From assembly GCA_039111635.1 (NCBI GenBank), contig JBCAQO010000004.1, forward strand, positions 2,542,001 to 2,606,000: DNA of 64,000 nt, read 5' to 3'. The position numbers were made by a program, and so were the translations under genes. Below the pieces are notes generated by a model. The model saw only the letters and a list, made by a program, of their open reading frames with translations, searched no databases and was not told the DNA's origin. This DNA comes from Heterobasidion occidentale. Lineage: Eukaryota > Basidiomycota > Agaricomycetes > Russulales > Bondarzewiaceae. Shown here piece after piece: positions 11,006 through 24,285 of the stretch. Every line of letters begins with the position of its first letter. Positions within the stretch are counted from its first letter, which is position 1.

Positions 11006-12612
11006 ATGTTCACCAGTCCTATTCTACTCGCTCTCTGGCTGTCCGGAATTGGCGCTCAGGCACAGACTTATTCTGCGACATATCTGCCCTCGAATGCCCC
11101 CAACCAGACCGAGCAGGGACAGAGTGGGACGAACCGGTGCGGGAATAGCACAAGCCAGACGTCCGAATGCCAAAACGCCTACTGTGAGTCGAATATATTG
11201 GAAGGTCAAGCGCAGTCGCGCTCGGCAGCCGTGAACTGATTGGCGTGTTCTTTCTGGATCATGCAGTGAATTCGGTAGACGATTTCTGCGTGTTTGCACC
11301 TCCAGATCCGGGTCCAGGATCGGTTATTGGCAACACTGAGGTGTGTCTCTAAGACCAGTGCATCAACTGAGTCATCTGAAAATATGTGTAGCGCATTGAA
11401 GTTGCGTGGTGCATCAAAGTGATTATTTTTAAGTATCATGGTCTGCGTGTTGAACGTGCTAACCAGCGATGATTTTCCGTCCCACGACAGAGCGGTTATG
11501 GAACACGGGTGATTCCTGACGGCACCATCACAGGAGCTCATTTTGTACAGACCCCGGACTATGTCCAAATCACCGGTGTGTTCGTTTGCCGTCGACGACC
11601 GGATGGTAGCGCTCATTGCACGTCCTGAATGCATAGGTGTCGGGGACTTAACCAAAATCAACATCCCTGCAGGCGATGAGGGCGGTGAGCTTGATCCCCA
11701 TGGCGCAGATGGCAATGGTTTGTTCCAAGAATAGACATCAGACGATCGATTATTGAAAATTTGTCACAGGCAACCCGATCGGAGGCCTCGTTTTTTCTTC
11801 GGCGTTCGGGCAGCTTCAGCAACTCCACGAGTGGACTGTGCGTTATTCTATCTTGATGTATCTCTTACTTTCACGCAACCTCGTCGTATTTAATGTATAA
11901 CGTCTTTTAGAACTTTGTGTCGGCCACAGAATTCTGCTTCCGTGGTTGCAAGGACGGCCCCAACGCACCCGCTCTCTGCGAGCATATATACGATGTTATG
12001 GGTTGCAGTTGGAACATGCCAGGCGACTACTCGAACGGCACGTTTGATCGGTGCGCAGGCGACTCTGGCGAGGTCCGTACTTCTTCATGTGACAGAGAAC
12101 CTCCGCTGATTATGCGGTCATAGCCAATGGGCGTGTATGGAACTTCCACCTTCCATCAAGGCGATCCTGTTACCCCCTCTGCGCACCCTGCGCCTGCCAG
12201 CTCTTCTTGTACCCCTCTGACAAGCATAGGAAATGGACTGGCTGTTTCGGGAGCGCCGACTTCCACGACTTCAGCTGTGGGTACTCCAATCCCTCCGATC
12301 ACGTTCTCACCCCTTCCTTCATCTTCCCCATCTCTGTCTCCGTCCGTCTCGTCGTCTGTGCCGTTGGTCACCGTCACGTCTCTCACCACATCCATCGTGA
12401 CTGTCAACGCGTCGAGCTCATTGGCCTCGCTTTCTTCGCAGGCGTCCTCGACCATCACAGGGAGCTCGAGTAGAACTGTCGCTAGTCAGACAAGCTCTTC
12501 TGCCAGCCCGTCAAACACCGCCGGAGCTGCGATCATCGGCGCTCGTGTGCCAGCTGTTGGTGCACTGGTTGGTGTGGTCGCAGTCGGGTTGGCCGGCGTC
12601 ATGGGCGTCTGA
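11006..12612 (+). CDS. Secreted GPI-anchored glycoprotein ('macrophage activating glycoprotein'-like)
   Basis: Eight exons: 11006-11183, 11267-11340, 11392-11418, 11491-11575, 11637-11717, 11770-11837, 11911-12072, 12124-12612; 387 residues. It has a signal peptide (about residues 1-19) and an N-glycosylated, Cys-containing domain with segments typical of the Agaricomycete family called macrophage activating glycoprotein: YLNSVDDFC, VQITGVGDLTKINIP, GELDPHGADGNGNP, EFCFRGCKDGPNAP and CSWNMPGDY. A long Ser/Thr-rich spacer of about 130 residues and a C-terminal hydrophobic tail (ending LAGVMGV) follow, typical of a GPI attachment signal. The protein is therefore probably cell-wall or plasma-membrane bound. 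The biochemical function of the family is unknown, and the name comes from a bioactivity of related mushroom extracts. All seven introns keep phase, and no frame error is seen. Confidence 0.87.
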
Positions 12613-13489
12613 TTCTGTGATGACATGTGGTCTCTTTCAGCGACTCTTCTTCAACGATTCTTACTGCAACGACTCTCGATGCCCTGCTATTTTTTTCTAT
12701 ATCTTACTGCTCGCTGATCTTTGGGGTATTGGGTACCATTTTCGTGGACTATTTGAACGCTTATCTCTAGTAATGCGGAGGATCTCCATTCACGTTTGGA
12801 CACGATTCGCACTTTGCTATTTACAAGCTCTATCTCATGATTTATCTTCTGGACAGTCTCTTCATGTCTCACGATACGTAGCTCACCTGCTCCGTTTCGA
12901 AATATACCTCTCCTTTTTCCCATGACTGGACAAAATTCAATCCGAATTCTCGTTTCTGACGTTTAATTCGGCACTTCTCAAAGCGAAACATAGCTATCTT
13001 AGCCGAAAGCTGGCTGGCATCGGCATTTCTCACCATGTATCCCATGAATTGTGCTATTCTTTGGTAGATTTTCATGCAATCAGAAAATTTTCAAAATTAA
13101 TGGCAATCGTCAACAATTGCTACCAGGATATTCTCAAAGATTGTCAGACAAGGACAGCAACTGCCAGCAATCGCTCACAATGTCTCACAATTCTCAACAT
13201 TTGCCAGCAATTTCCAGCCCAATCCAATTATGGGTGATTTTTGCTGGAGGTGGCACAGAGCACGTGCGTTGTGCCTTCACTCGAACTTGTCAAGGCTCGC
13301 AAGTCTCTGCATTGTACCGCTCGTACATAGAACGCCTGTCCTCCACGTGTATAATTCGGACAATATCTCAGTGAGCTGGGGAATCTTTCTGGTATCCTCT
13401 ACTTCGAACTGTGGCACCATGTTCTCTTCAGCTGATACAAACCCTTGGCTAACAGGCGACACATACCACTCTCGTACCCACCATCAACC
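12613..13489. other. AT-rich intergenic region with short repeats
   Basis: No gene seen. Between about 13085 and 13220 the + strand carries many copies of short words such as cagcaa, cacaat and caattg in a CA/AT-rich context. The rest is 3' flank of the glycoprotein gene and upstream region of Nup96. Confidence 0.45.
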
Positions 13490-16400
13490 ATGGCCCGATT
13501 TACTGCACTAGCCAGCGATACCAGCGACGACGAAAGCTACGAACAGACGGCCAGGCCTGTGCCACTCCCAACCTCCAAACCCAGAGCCAATGATGCACCC
13601 CATGAAGACGAGGATGCAGATATATCAGATTCAGACTCATCGCGGATGGATGAAGATGAGTTGACATCAAAGCCTCTTCCTCAACGGAAACGACGAGACA
13701 AGAACGCGTTGGTAGAGGGCGAAAACGGCGAGTTTTATCACGCTCATGAGTTGGACGAGGATGAGGGAGAGAATGACGCTTCCTCAAGTTCGTCATCTGA
13801 GTCTTCGCCTCGTCGCACGAGAAGGCCTGGACCAAGATCTATTCCATGGGCGCAGCAGGTTGGGGTCGATCCGAATAGAATGCATGTCATGCAGGCATCG
13901 CTCTTCAGGGTGCCAGAGGAAGAACAGGCATTAAAGCATGCATTACCAGAAAAACATGGACACCTCCATCTTATGTCGAATACACTCAATCGTAAGCATA
14001 GCAGAGATTCAGAAGGGGATGGTCTCAGGGCCGTGGCACAAGAGGTACGGATTTGTAGCATATGTTCTGATAAAGTCTTATATTTGATCACCACTAGCGT
14101 GCCTCGTTTGCCTATGATATCGAAACAGTACCGTATAGACCATCCCGAAAATATGCGCGCGTAGAGAGCTCAGCCTCTGTTGTAAGTGGAAATGACAGTT
14201 CTATGGTTGATGCGGGACTTGCTTTCGGAAGGTCATTCCGGGTGGGCTGGGGCCCAGGTGCAACGCTAGTGTACTCGGGGCAACTGTGTGCTCCGTCGAG
14301 TGCTTCGTAAGCTATACATCATCCGTCTGTATTCATGGTCATTCATCATGCGTAGTACAGCGACGGCCAACTCTTCCATGCTCACAAAAACCCGCGCGCA
14401 ATTCTCGACCTATGAAAACGACTCGTCCAGCATGTATTCGAAGCTTCTCTCGCATCATCTCACCAACACTCTCATCACCCCCGACGCGGATGGCGTGCCA
14501 TTTGCCAACCCTGCCTCCGATCTCAACTTTGCTTCGTTCGCATCGTTATTCTCTTCGACAGATCGTTCTTTCGAAGCACTGCTCTTCCGTCTTGGCCACA
14601 CACTTTTCGACGACATCGACTTACATCTACGAGATAATGTCACCGTTGACATCAGGGAGTATACTTATGCCATTCGCCGCAAATATGCCCTTTCATCATG
14701 GCTCGAAGAAGCAGTCGCTTCATCTGTCGACCAGGACTTAAAGAACAACTCATCAGAAACTCCAGCCGGGGCTGCCTTTAGTTTACTCACAGGACATCAA
14801 GTGGAGAAAGCTTGCGAGGCCGCCATGGGTAGTAGCAATCTCAAGCTAGCGACCCTCATCTCGCAGGCTGGAGGTGACGCGGAATTCCAAGACGATCTGC
14901 GTGCGCAGCTGCAAATTTGGCGCGAAGAGCGGATAGACGTCCATATTGACGACAGCGTGCGTAAAGTATACGCCTTGCTTGCTGGCATCGTAGATGTGCT
15001 CGAAGGTTCCAACGGCACTGGAATCGAGCATTGTTCTGATCTGTCCCTCACAGAGGGATTGGACTGGAAGCGCGTGTTTGGACTTCATCTATGGTATGCG
15101 CAGCCGATGCATGTGCCCATCGCAGAAGTGTTCCGCTCCTATGATCAGCATTGGAGACATACGCCAGATCGGGTCGCCCCCCCTAAACCATGGTACGCTG
15201 AAAACCCCTCGCAGGGCGACACACTCTGGCAACTACCAGAAGATGCGAATCCTCCCGATGCGCTTTACTCCCTCCTTCGGCTATATGCAGATCCCGCATG
15301 CTCCCTGTCAAAAATATGTTCTCCCTTTTCTTTTGGACCCTCGCCTGTCGATTATTTCCTCCCATGGCATCTTTACATTCTCTTCTCACGATGCATGCGG
15401 ATACGTGACTTTGCCGATCGGGATGACCCAGGTTTCCGTCGAGACGAAACCGACGAAAGTCAGAATGAGGACGAGAGAGTAGAAGGACACAGCCCAAGTG
15501 CGGATCTACTAGCCAGTAGTTATGCCCTACAGTTGGAGCAAGCGGGTTTGATCCAAGAAGCTGTATTCGTCCTGCTACACATCGAGGGATCTGCCGGGTA
15601 AGTCCCTTGCCTTCCCCATTCGATTTGTCTTTTTATAGATTGCTCATTGCAAGCATAGGAGAGAGAAGGCCATCAAAGATCTACTCGGGCGGTTGCACCC
15701 AATCTGGATGATTGGATGACTCGGGGGATTGTCGGTAGCTTGAAAATCCCATTATCGTGGGTCAACGAAGCCAAGGTATTCATGATCTTGACGTTTGAAA
15801 ATCTCGTCAACTAATTTTCTTCGTTCCTGACAGGCCATGCATGCTCTTGACAGCGGAGAAGTTTATGACGCATACCAGCTTTATCTCCAGGCAGGGCTGT
15901 ATGATACTGCACACGAGCTTGCAGTTCTCGAGTTGGCGCCCGAAGCCGTCATACGAGATGATTTGGCTTTGCTGAAAACATTGTTCGAGAGAATTGCGGG
16001 TCATGCCGTCGACAGCTGGCATGTTCGGGGACAGGTATCTATCCGCATCACGCCATGGTTCCGTCTGCCAATCATCTGACAATCCACCTAGGCTTTCCTC
16101 GACTATGTTGACGTCAGGACACGCGTGCCGATCCTACAGGCTGAGGTCTCCGACCCCGAGTTGGCTCCTGACGCCTCGCAAGTAGCCGAACTGGATGAAT
16201 TGACCAGGAAGATACCGAAACTCATCAACATTCTACCTGACGCATTCCACGATCGGTCAAATCCGCAACATAATGTCGCGCTGTCAGTGATGATCAAAGG
16301 TCTTATGCACGAGCTTGACAGTGTGCAGCCCCTCTCCATTGTACGTTCCATTCCTTCTCGAATATCGGCCCACTGCGACAAGCTCTCACCAACATTGCAA

Positions 16401-16505
16401 TATCAGTCCCAGGTCCGGTCAATGCCAGTCAACGAGGCGACCAAGCTGCACCACATACACTCCGCGGCATATGCCGGCTTTTTGAAGACAATCCAGGTGG
16501 CTTAA
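13490..16505 (+). CDS. NUP145C: Nucleoporin Nup96/Nup145C, with a one-base frame break
   Basis: Exons 13490-14044, 14098-14306, 14356-15597, 15659-15775, 15834-16034, 16092-16340 and 16407-16505 give about 890 residues. The N-terminus is acidic and disordered. It is followed by the segment GLAFGRSFRVGWGPGATLVY, a hallmark of the Nup96 region that completes the Sec13 propeller, and then a long alpha-solenoid matching the Nup96 domain of the Y-shaped Nup107-160 scaffold complex. The gene starts with its own ATG directly before MARFTALASD and carries no FG repeats or autoprotease domain, so Nup96 here is separate from Nup98. In exon 4 the frame changes between KDLLGR and APNLDDW, and one base appears to be missing at about 15695-15697 (cgg|ttgc). 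The intron at 16341-16406 is in frame if retained and is inferred from gtacgt...tatcag. Since the gene is expected to be essential, the break is probably a sequence error. Confidence 0.88.
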
Positions 16506-16815
16506 AGGCCGACATATCAGCCTGTGTAATTCGAAAATACACGGTCACATCTGCTTGTAAAGTACAGGATCATCGGGAATCGTGACTCGGTATATACAGG
16601 ATCCCTTCCTAAGGAGAGCGAACGAGATTCCCGAGGGTAAGCTAAGCTAAGAAGAATGTCTCTAGGCAATATGTGAAAGTCCATCCAGTTCGTTAAGAAT
16701 TGACACATCTAAGCGCAACAAAAAAAAAGTACTACAGTAAACATTGAAGAAATGATCTAAGTAAAGGATTTAAATATAACTATCAATGTAGAGTGACTTG
16801 CTTCGACCGAGTCTT
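16506..16815. other. Intergenic between convergent genes
   Basis: 3' flanks of Nup96 and the DUF6593 gene, with an A-rich run near 16722-16730. No gene is supported. Confidence 0.5.
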
Positions 16816-17576
16816 CTAGTCGATACTTTGACCCGAGAGAAATACAGATGCGCTGAGAATGCACACTTCAAGAAGCCCGTATTGTATAGCTTGCTGGGTC
16901 AGCTCTATGCTGATGCTCGTGCTCAGTGTGCTGACCCGAGCAAGGATACGCGACATTCCGCCCTGAGTATAATAGAGCTGCCAAAAAAAACGAATCAACA
17001 TCGATGCTTTTTGGGTTGCCACTACCGAGTCCGAATTGCGCACTCACGCAGATGTATTGGTCAACAGGAGCCCAAATGTATTGTACCCCTCGCACGTTCA
17101 TGTACCTTGAACTGTGCCATCAAGACGAGCAGTGAGCGAGAACTCAATGGTCAGATATAACCAGAAGACGCTTACGAGCGATCTGAAGAAAGCCTGAGCC
17201 AGTTCCGCAGAGGTTGCCGAGGGAAGAGCCCGGGCATCTCTACGATTGCATGGCCTTCCCAGTCGGCGATCGCGACGGTGCGACGGTGCGAGTCACGCCA
17301 AATAGTGCGCATGGGTTGAGCAGGGTCTGTGATGATTCGAAAGGCGGTGTGTGAATGTGGGCTTGGTCCGACGACGGAAGCGTTGAGGACGTTGGGATCA
17401 AGTCCGACGATATGGTAGGCTACAAATTCTGAAGGATGTGTAGGGAGGAAATTGGCGTGGACTGGTAGAGCACCGAAGATGGAAGGGGCGGGAGTACCGC
17501 TGTAGCCCCAAGAATTCGATTGCCCATTCCCAGCGCGAGACCAGGACTGAATGTAGGGGTTAAAACTCGTCGACAT
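16816..17576 (-). CDS. DUF6593-like basidiomycete protein
   Basis: Three exons, 17576-17176, 17111-17048 and 16977-16816, give 208 residues. The N-terminus is Asn/Gln/Ser/Trp-rich (SFNPYIQSW) and contains a TPAPSIFGALP motif. It leads into a compact beta-rich domain with repeated 'ITDP...TIWRDS...VAIADWEGHAIVEM' type strands, the pattern I associate with DUF6593, a small beta-barrel family expanded in mushroom-forming fungi. Exon 2 encodes a YIWAPVDQYIC strand and exon 3 a C-terminal segment ending FLSGQSID, also seen at the end of other members. It is soluble, with no signal peptide or membrane segment. The function is unknown. A TATA box lies 115 bp upstream. Exon 2 is only 64 nt, but both junctions have good consensus. 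Confidence 0.78.
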
Positions 17577-18933
17577 TGGCAGCTAAGGAAGGTGTCGGTC
17601 GAATTGTCTCTGTGAGCTGGGTGATTGATTTTCTGATTGAATCCGATTGAAATGCCTGGAATAATATAGAGAACGTGATTTCAGCACTCGCTTTTATACT
17701 TGAGAAGGAGGGTGCTTGTTGATAAACCCGAGAGCAGTTGGGGAGGTTGAGTCGTGCTCATTAGTTGGAGATCTCGGTGATGGCCCATCGACTGGGGAGT
17801 CTTGCAATCACATAGCCAGCTCTTTTACAATAGGAACACACCATCAATGACTAGCGCAGAAAGGATGCATTCCTGCATGAGCGGCGGCCTCCTCGGTTGC
17901 GTCGGCGACTTGAATAGCCTTCATCAACTTGAGCATCTAATGGTGGTAAGCGATTGACACAGCTGCTTGAAGGCTGGAACGGGAGCGCGGGTACTAAGCA
18001 TGAAGAACAGTCATAATGCGGTGAGCTTCTGAATGTCAAAGATGGGATTACATAGCCTCCGTGGCAAGTATAGAGCCAGGCCATGTCAGAATTATCAAGA
18101 CGGCAAGAAGGCGATAAATACCTGATGTTCTGTGCGCTCAGATTGACTAACCTATCGCCTACTCGTCACTAGACATAAATGGGACATAAGAGTATAAATG
18201 GTTCTGGTCGACTCTGAAAAGATGATTTTCCCAGGCTGAAGGTAGATATGCTGTGGAGGAGTTGCGAGCAAACAGCAGTGCACTGTGCATGTGAGAAGCG
18301 TGGCACTGCCCTCCCTTGCCTCCATTGTCACTAGCGGTAAGTACCCTGTTTAGGAAACCATGAGGTCTCGGTTTGATTGATCTGATCCTTGTATGGCCCT
18401 GATGTTCTCAAGAGGTAAACAAATGTTGAACATTACCAGCTGAATGACAGGTGGAAGCGGGGGACATGCCAGGGGCGAAATCATTCCCAAACGGGAATGA
18501 ATAATTCAATATCGGCAGCGCGCGATGATCTTGCTCGACTCCTATCATAGTATCCTGGCATGTTCTGGCATGTTCCTTGCAAGTCACTGGTCTAGCCAGA
18601 TGATAAGTTATTCGTGCGTGATACAGCGGTTTATTCCACGAAATCCAACAAATTGAAAGTATTTTTTTTCACCTGAGAGCCTTCTCCAGACTTATACTCT
18701 CGTGTTTTCTCACAGACTGAACACTCGCCAGTCTGGTCAATGGGCAGACACGGAGGTGTGGGGCGCTTCGTCTTGAAGAAGATATTGTCTTGAATGACAC
18801 AGACCATTGATTGTCACAGAGGGAAGGATGTAAGAGCCGTACTAGAACATGACAAGAAACATGATATGGCAGAAAAACACTAATACACCGTATGCCGAGA
18901 TGGGAACACGCCCAAGGTCCATTGACCGGCGCA
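17577..18933. other. Intergenic, no gene seen
   Basis: A TATAAAAG element on the - strand (+ coordinates 17691-17698) fits the DUF6593 gene. The part from about 18660 is probably the 3' UTR of UBC4. No other coding or RNA feature is recognised. A short direct repeat (ctggcatgtt, twice) lies near 18555-18578. Confidence 0.45.
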
Positions 18934-19709
<776 letters not shown>

Positions 19710-20750
19710 TGATGAGAAAAAGTCGTCACTGAAAGTCGTTCAAGACTATCGATGTGCACAGAAGATGCAAAGATCGCGCAAATCGGTGCAGATCGAGAGG
19801 CCGCACAACAAGAACCAAGAGTACGCCAGCACGATAACAAAAGCAGCTAGTCAGAACGATGAACCGACAGAATGCAAAAAAGAAACGCACGATCTACGAA
19901 ACAGGCGATGTAGGGCAGAGAGGTGGTGATGGTATGGAGACAAGCGGGCGACAAAACGATTGCCGCTTATTTGCGCCTTTTGTCAGCTATTTGGTCACTC
20001 CTCCGGACATAGCCACATCGGAGCTAACAATTATGAGCGCAGAGAGCCTCAGCAGAATGCACCAACCAGACCTCGCCCGACAAGGCCCCAACAGGCGTGG
20101 TTGGACAACGCAGGCTGACGCTGGTATGACGGGAAGACGGCTTCCAGATACATTGCAGGCGTATCCGTCAGCAAATTGCGAGCAGGCTAACCGTTTGTTT
20201 CGCAATTGATTCTAACAAACACTTATTGTAGATGTGACAGCTGTGATTTTAAACCCTCTGCCCATTTTTTTAGATGAGCTCAGCATTTTCATCATTTTCT
20301 GATTTCTGAGAGTCACGGACTGTGAGGATATGCGGGTTTCGGATCAAGAAAGACAGAGGCGAAATTTCGTCTCAATTTGTCTTTCAATGTTAGTTCAAGA
20401 CAAATGCAGATCCACGCTTTGCAGTTCAGGGTAGTCGCGTACGATCGGAGGACAAATCTTGAAGAGATCAATTAAGATCTGCTCCCAATCTGCTAGGTTT
20501 TTAGCGCTGCGCGTGACTTTTCGTCATTTCTTTTGTCTCCGTCTTTGACCGCCGCTCGGACTTATCCGCGCACCTGCTAACGTCTGGAACTGAGATAGCG
20601 CTGTCGAAAGCGGTCGAAAACCAGGACGAAGACCCTGCGAAAACAATCTCTAACTTCCTAATATCCTACTGGCACGCGTTCAACGGGCCCATATCTCATA
20701 AGTGGCTGTTTCCGCACCGTGTTCTCAAGAAGAAATTACAGAGATATATC
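19710..20750. other. Shared upstream region of UBC4 and the CUE gene
   Basis: About 1 kb between divergent genes. Open frames in it have no splice continuation or family signal. No clear TATA element was found. Confidence 0.45.
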
Positions 20751-23159
20751 ATGACCGTGAAATCTCTGCCGCTTTACCCGTCATCGCGAGTCCAGTCATC
20801 CCTCTCCCCCTTCCAACTGGCTTCTCTGAATCAGAAGATCTCACTCGCTCTTCAAGAAACTCTCTCCCTAACGCCTTCAAGGCGCGATACACCGGAAACT
20901 GTCGCATTCATCTCTTCATATGCGCGCGATGCTTCCCAAAACATCCTGCAATCCATCATCTGGGCAGCAGGGACTTCCTCGTCCACGAAACAATCGAAGT
21001 CTCGTGACATGAACGCCATCCACTCACGCGTCCTCCTACTCGTCGAACGGGTCGATTCTAACCTTCTTGATATGCAGACCATCTTTGATCTTACTATTGC
21101 GTACTCTACGCATCCCGCTCGCCTGCGTGCTATCCTCGCCAAAGCATTCGATTCGTCTGCTACGCTTCTCCAGACACTGACTGCATCTGTTCTACCTGCC
21201 CTGACAGCAGTGTTTCAGCCTGCGTCTTCGTCTGGGCTTTATGGATTGCGGAAAACCTCCCACAGCCTACTATGCTTTTTCCGTGTTTCACCGCCACCTG
21301 TCCTCCTCGCTTTCGCACGACATAAACCATTCCTTCTTGCTTTGGCCAATGCATATGATGCAGGCCTTGGATCTCTCGCACAGTCATATGGAGGGTTTAG
21401 ACTGGACTCTGCCGGTTCAGCTGCGCCATCGCGTGAATTGGATGATTGGGAACGTATCCTTCTCGAGACAAAAGTGGCCTTGATCGATGCATTTCATATC
21501 CTCTTCAAATGTATCCTCGAGGATCTATCTCGGTCCCAAGGACCAGCGCTTGCATCTGCCTCTGAACAAACATTCGACATCTTCTTCGCATTGCTCGAGA
21601 TCCCCACTCCACCCAGGAACACGAACGTTCCCTCGACTCCTTTTTACAATCGCCCTCTACTAGTAGACTATCAAAACGCTTACGATCTCTCTCGTCTATT
21701 ACAGAAGACGCTCGGCAACGCTGCAATTGACGATGCACGCGTAGAATTTATCACGACTTCCTTGCGCTCTCTTGATGCATCGTCCTCAAGCGATTCAAAC
21801 CGAGACCCTGGAGTATTAAAATTGCTACTAGGCTCCGGTGCACCTCCAGGGATCGATGTGCGCGGCAAGGGCACCAGTCGCAAGATCCGTAACTCCGCCA
21901 TTGGGTCGACGCCCGTCGCAGCTCCCCCGTCTTCCGTTGATCAAGATGATGTGGAACACCACGTGTCAGAAGTGCTGTCTATCCTGCCAGATCACCCGCG
22001 AGCCTACATACGCGGACTGCTTCTTCTACCGGAATTCGACACCGTGGAGCGCGTTATACAAGCGCTGCTCGAAGGCACCGCTCCACCTCAAGAGCAAGTC
22101 GAGCGCTCTGCCGTGCTGAGGGGACCTGTAGGACCTCGTGGCGAGATTGAATTTACAAAGGAGCGATTGAACGTGTTCGACGATGAGGCGATGGATCTAT
22201 CCAGCGTACGGATTGGAAAAAAAAAGTGCGTTTTCTTGTCAACCCCTACGGATCCGCTTTGTTCATTTATCAATAATCGAAAGAGAAAATACCGCTGCAG
22301 TCCTCCGCGATCGTACGTTCATCGAGCAGATGAAGGCCGATATCTTGCGACGCGCCGAGGAAGTGAGCGACTCCGAGGAGGAAGCTGTCGTGGACATCCT
22401 TCATACTGGAGAAAAGGGCAAGGGGAAGAGCCAGGGCAAGGGCAAGGGTGTAGATATCGCATTCGACGAAGCATTGGAGATAGACACCGTCAGAGTCGGT
22501 GGAGATGGCGAAGAGAGCGACGAAGACGATGCTGATAATGAGAGTGAGGAAGCGCGCGCGGCACAGATAGAGACGATCCTCGAGTTGGCGTACATCTCAA
22601 ACCCTGCAGTTTTCGACAGAGACATGACGACGAGGAGAAGCCAGGGAAGGCGTACACTGCAGGCTCAGACCGGTTCGTGTTCATCAGAATCTTGCCTGTG
22701 TGTCACTCATGAAAATCGCATCAGGTTGGGCTGACGAGCAAATTGAAGGGTGGAAAACAATGCTGGAGAGAAACGTATGATTCCCCTTCCGTTACGCTTT
22801 TTTTGGATTATAGTGTTGCTGACTCGGATACGTAGCCCAAGCAAAAAGAAAAGATGCTCCAGAAACACGAATTTTCTGGAAACAAGCCACTCTCTGCACC
22901 TACATCGACGGGGCCAAGTCGCACTCAAACACCCGACAATGGGCAGCCCTCACAAGGACGCAATGAACGAGGACGCGGTGGTGGACGAGGGACGAGGGGC
23001 CGCGGCCGAGGTGGCGGGGGCCGGGGGGGTGGAGGTGGCCAAGGTAGCGAACAACGAGATCGAGCGTGGAAGGACAAGAACAAAGCGAGTCGGGCGAATC
23101 ATGACCGTAAACGGGGACATGATCGGAAGATGGCTAGAGGCGGAGGACCACCCAGTTGA
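20751..23159 (+). CDS. CUE3: CUE-domain protein, ASCC2/Cue3 (RQT3) homologue
   Basis: Four exons, 20751-22225, 22284-22672, 22725-22774 and 22836-23159, give 745 residues. The N-terminal ~350 residues are helical, as in the ASCC2 scaffold that binds the Slh1/ASCC3 helicase. A CUE domain, which binds ubiquitin, lies at about residues 400-445 (VSEVLSILPDHPRAYIRGLL). A DEEAMDLS...IGKKK segment, an acidic linker with GKGK repeats, a conserved block (AQTGWADEQIEGWKTML) and a C-terminal Arg/Gly-rich tail (GRGRGGGGRGGGGG) follow. In yeast and human this subunit of the ribosome quality control trigger complex recognises ubiquitinated collided ribosomes. Exon 1 ends inside an A-run (K codons) at a gtgcgt donor. 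The 50-nt third exon is conserved. The order and length fit the family, and no frame error is seen. Confidence 0.9.
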
Positions 23160-23311
23160 TATTGTCTCGGACAGATGGGACGAGTGCTGTCAAGTCAAAG
23201 GTGGTAGTACATCGTATGTGACTGCGTTACATGGCAGCAGTGAGATTATAAATGCTACATCAGAGAAGAGATGACGAGGAAGGTTGAGGCGACGGCGCTG
23301 GATCATCTTTT

Positions 23312-23844
23312 TTAAAACATCCTCCCAGCAAACTTTGGGTCGTGCGTCAGGTCAACTACATCCTTGATAAGCTTGGTGTCTGCATGCGAGGGCCCATCAG
23401 CATGACATGGTCCTTAAGGCGCCAAGGAAAGAGAGAACGTACCCAACGATGAGCCCATATTAGTACAGGCCAACATTTTCACCGTCGAGGCATCCATAAC
23501 CGAGCCAACGACCTCCACGAAGGTATCCGTCATATTACTCCCGGTCTACGCGGCACCGCGTTCAGAGACAAATCAATCTGCCACAAAAAGACATGCAAAA
23601 AACTCTGGAACATACAGGAGGGAGGCGGATCTCAATTTGAAGGTCATCGCACGCTTGCATGATAGCAACATCATCCTGGAACTTGAAAACCGGAATCGCG
23701 TCGCGTCGCGTCAACACTTCAATGAGACTGGTCGCCACTGTAAGACATCCAAACCTTGAGAATTTTCCCCACTATGAGGACGCGGCGTCCGATGAAGTTT
23801 GGAAGATGATGACCATTGACACGCGTAGTGATATGTTCGGCCAT
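23312..23844 (-). CDS. RFA3: Replication protein A subunit 3 (RPA14)
   Basis: Four short exons (23844-23755, 23681-23616, 23545-23443, 23379-23312) give 108 residues, the normal size of RFA3. The gene is hidden because no exon exceeds 35 codons. The translation shows one OB fold: an N-terminal TTRVNGHHLPNFIGRRVLIV segment, a strand pair (FQDDVAIMQACDDLQIEIRL), then FVEVVGSVMDASTVKML and the C-terminal helix ending DPKFAGRMF used for RPA trimer assembly. It is the small subunit of the ssDNA-binding RPA heterotrimer in replication and repair. Intron 1 (23754-23682) was chosen so that K joins F at the strand start. An earlier acceptor at 23716 would insert extra residues. It lies tail to tail with the CUE gene, only 152 bp apart. 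Confidence 0.87.
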
Positions 23845-24285
23845 CGTTATGAATGCTGGAAAGCTCAGAGCGTGGCGGCGGACTTTGAAGAGACGCGTTT
23901 AACACAGAACGCCTGCGTAGGGTATTAGTCATCAGAAAGACGCGTGCCACAATCGTGCACGCTGCCTTCGATCTTCGCCAAATCCTCAAGTTCCCGTACG
24001 GGTAGGCAATAAATAAACGACGGAAAGGAAAGCATCCCTACTGCTACACTCTGAGTAAAGAATACAGTTGCCTGCTCATCGTGCTTGTGATTCGTTACAT
24101 CCCTGCGATGCATTTATCCGGCAATTCTCAAAACAGCCAGCACCATTATTCGGACTGTAGCGGTGCCCGACCCCCTTTCCCCAGCGTGATGAACTGCTGC
24201 TTCTGAGAATTGTGTCCTGCTTTGTACGCAACGTGGTCGGACCAATAGTACCCAGCAGACATGCTCAAGTGTCCCTTGAGCACTT
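23845..24285. other. Gap between RFA3 and RLI1
   Basis: Upstream region of RFA3 and 3' flank of RLI1, both on the - strand. No other gene is seen. Confidence 0.5.

Noticed and set aside
22750..23274. 175-codon open frame overlapping the last ASCC2/Cue3 exons in another frame
   Set aside because: It reads through two supported introns and the RGG tail in the wrong frame. The real frame ends at 23159 and matches the family.
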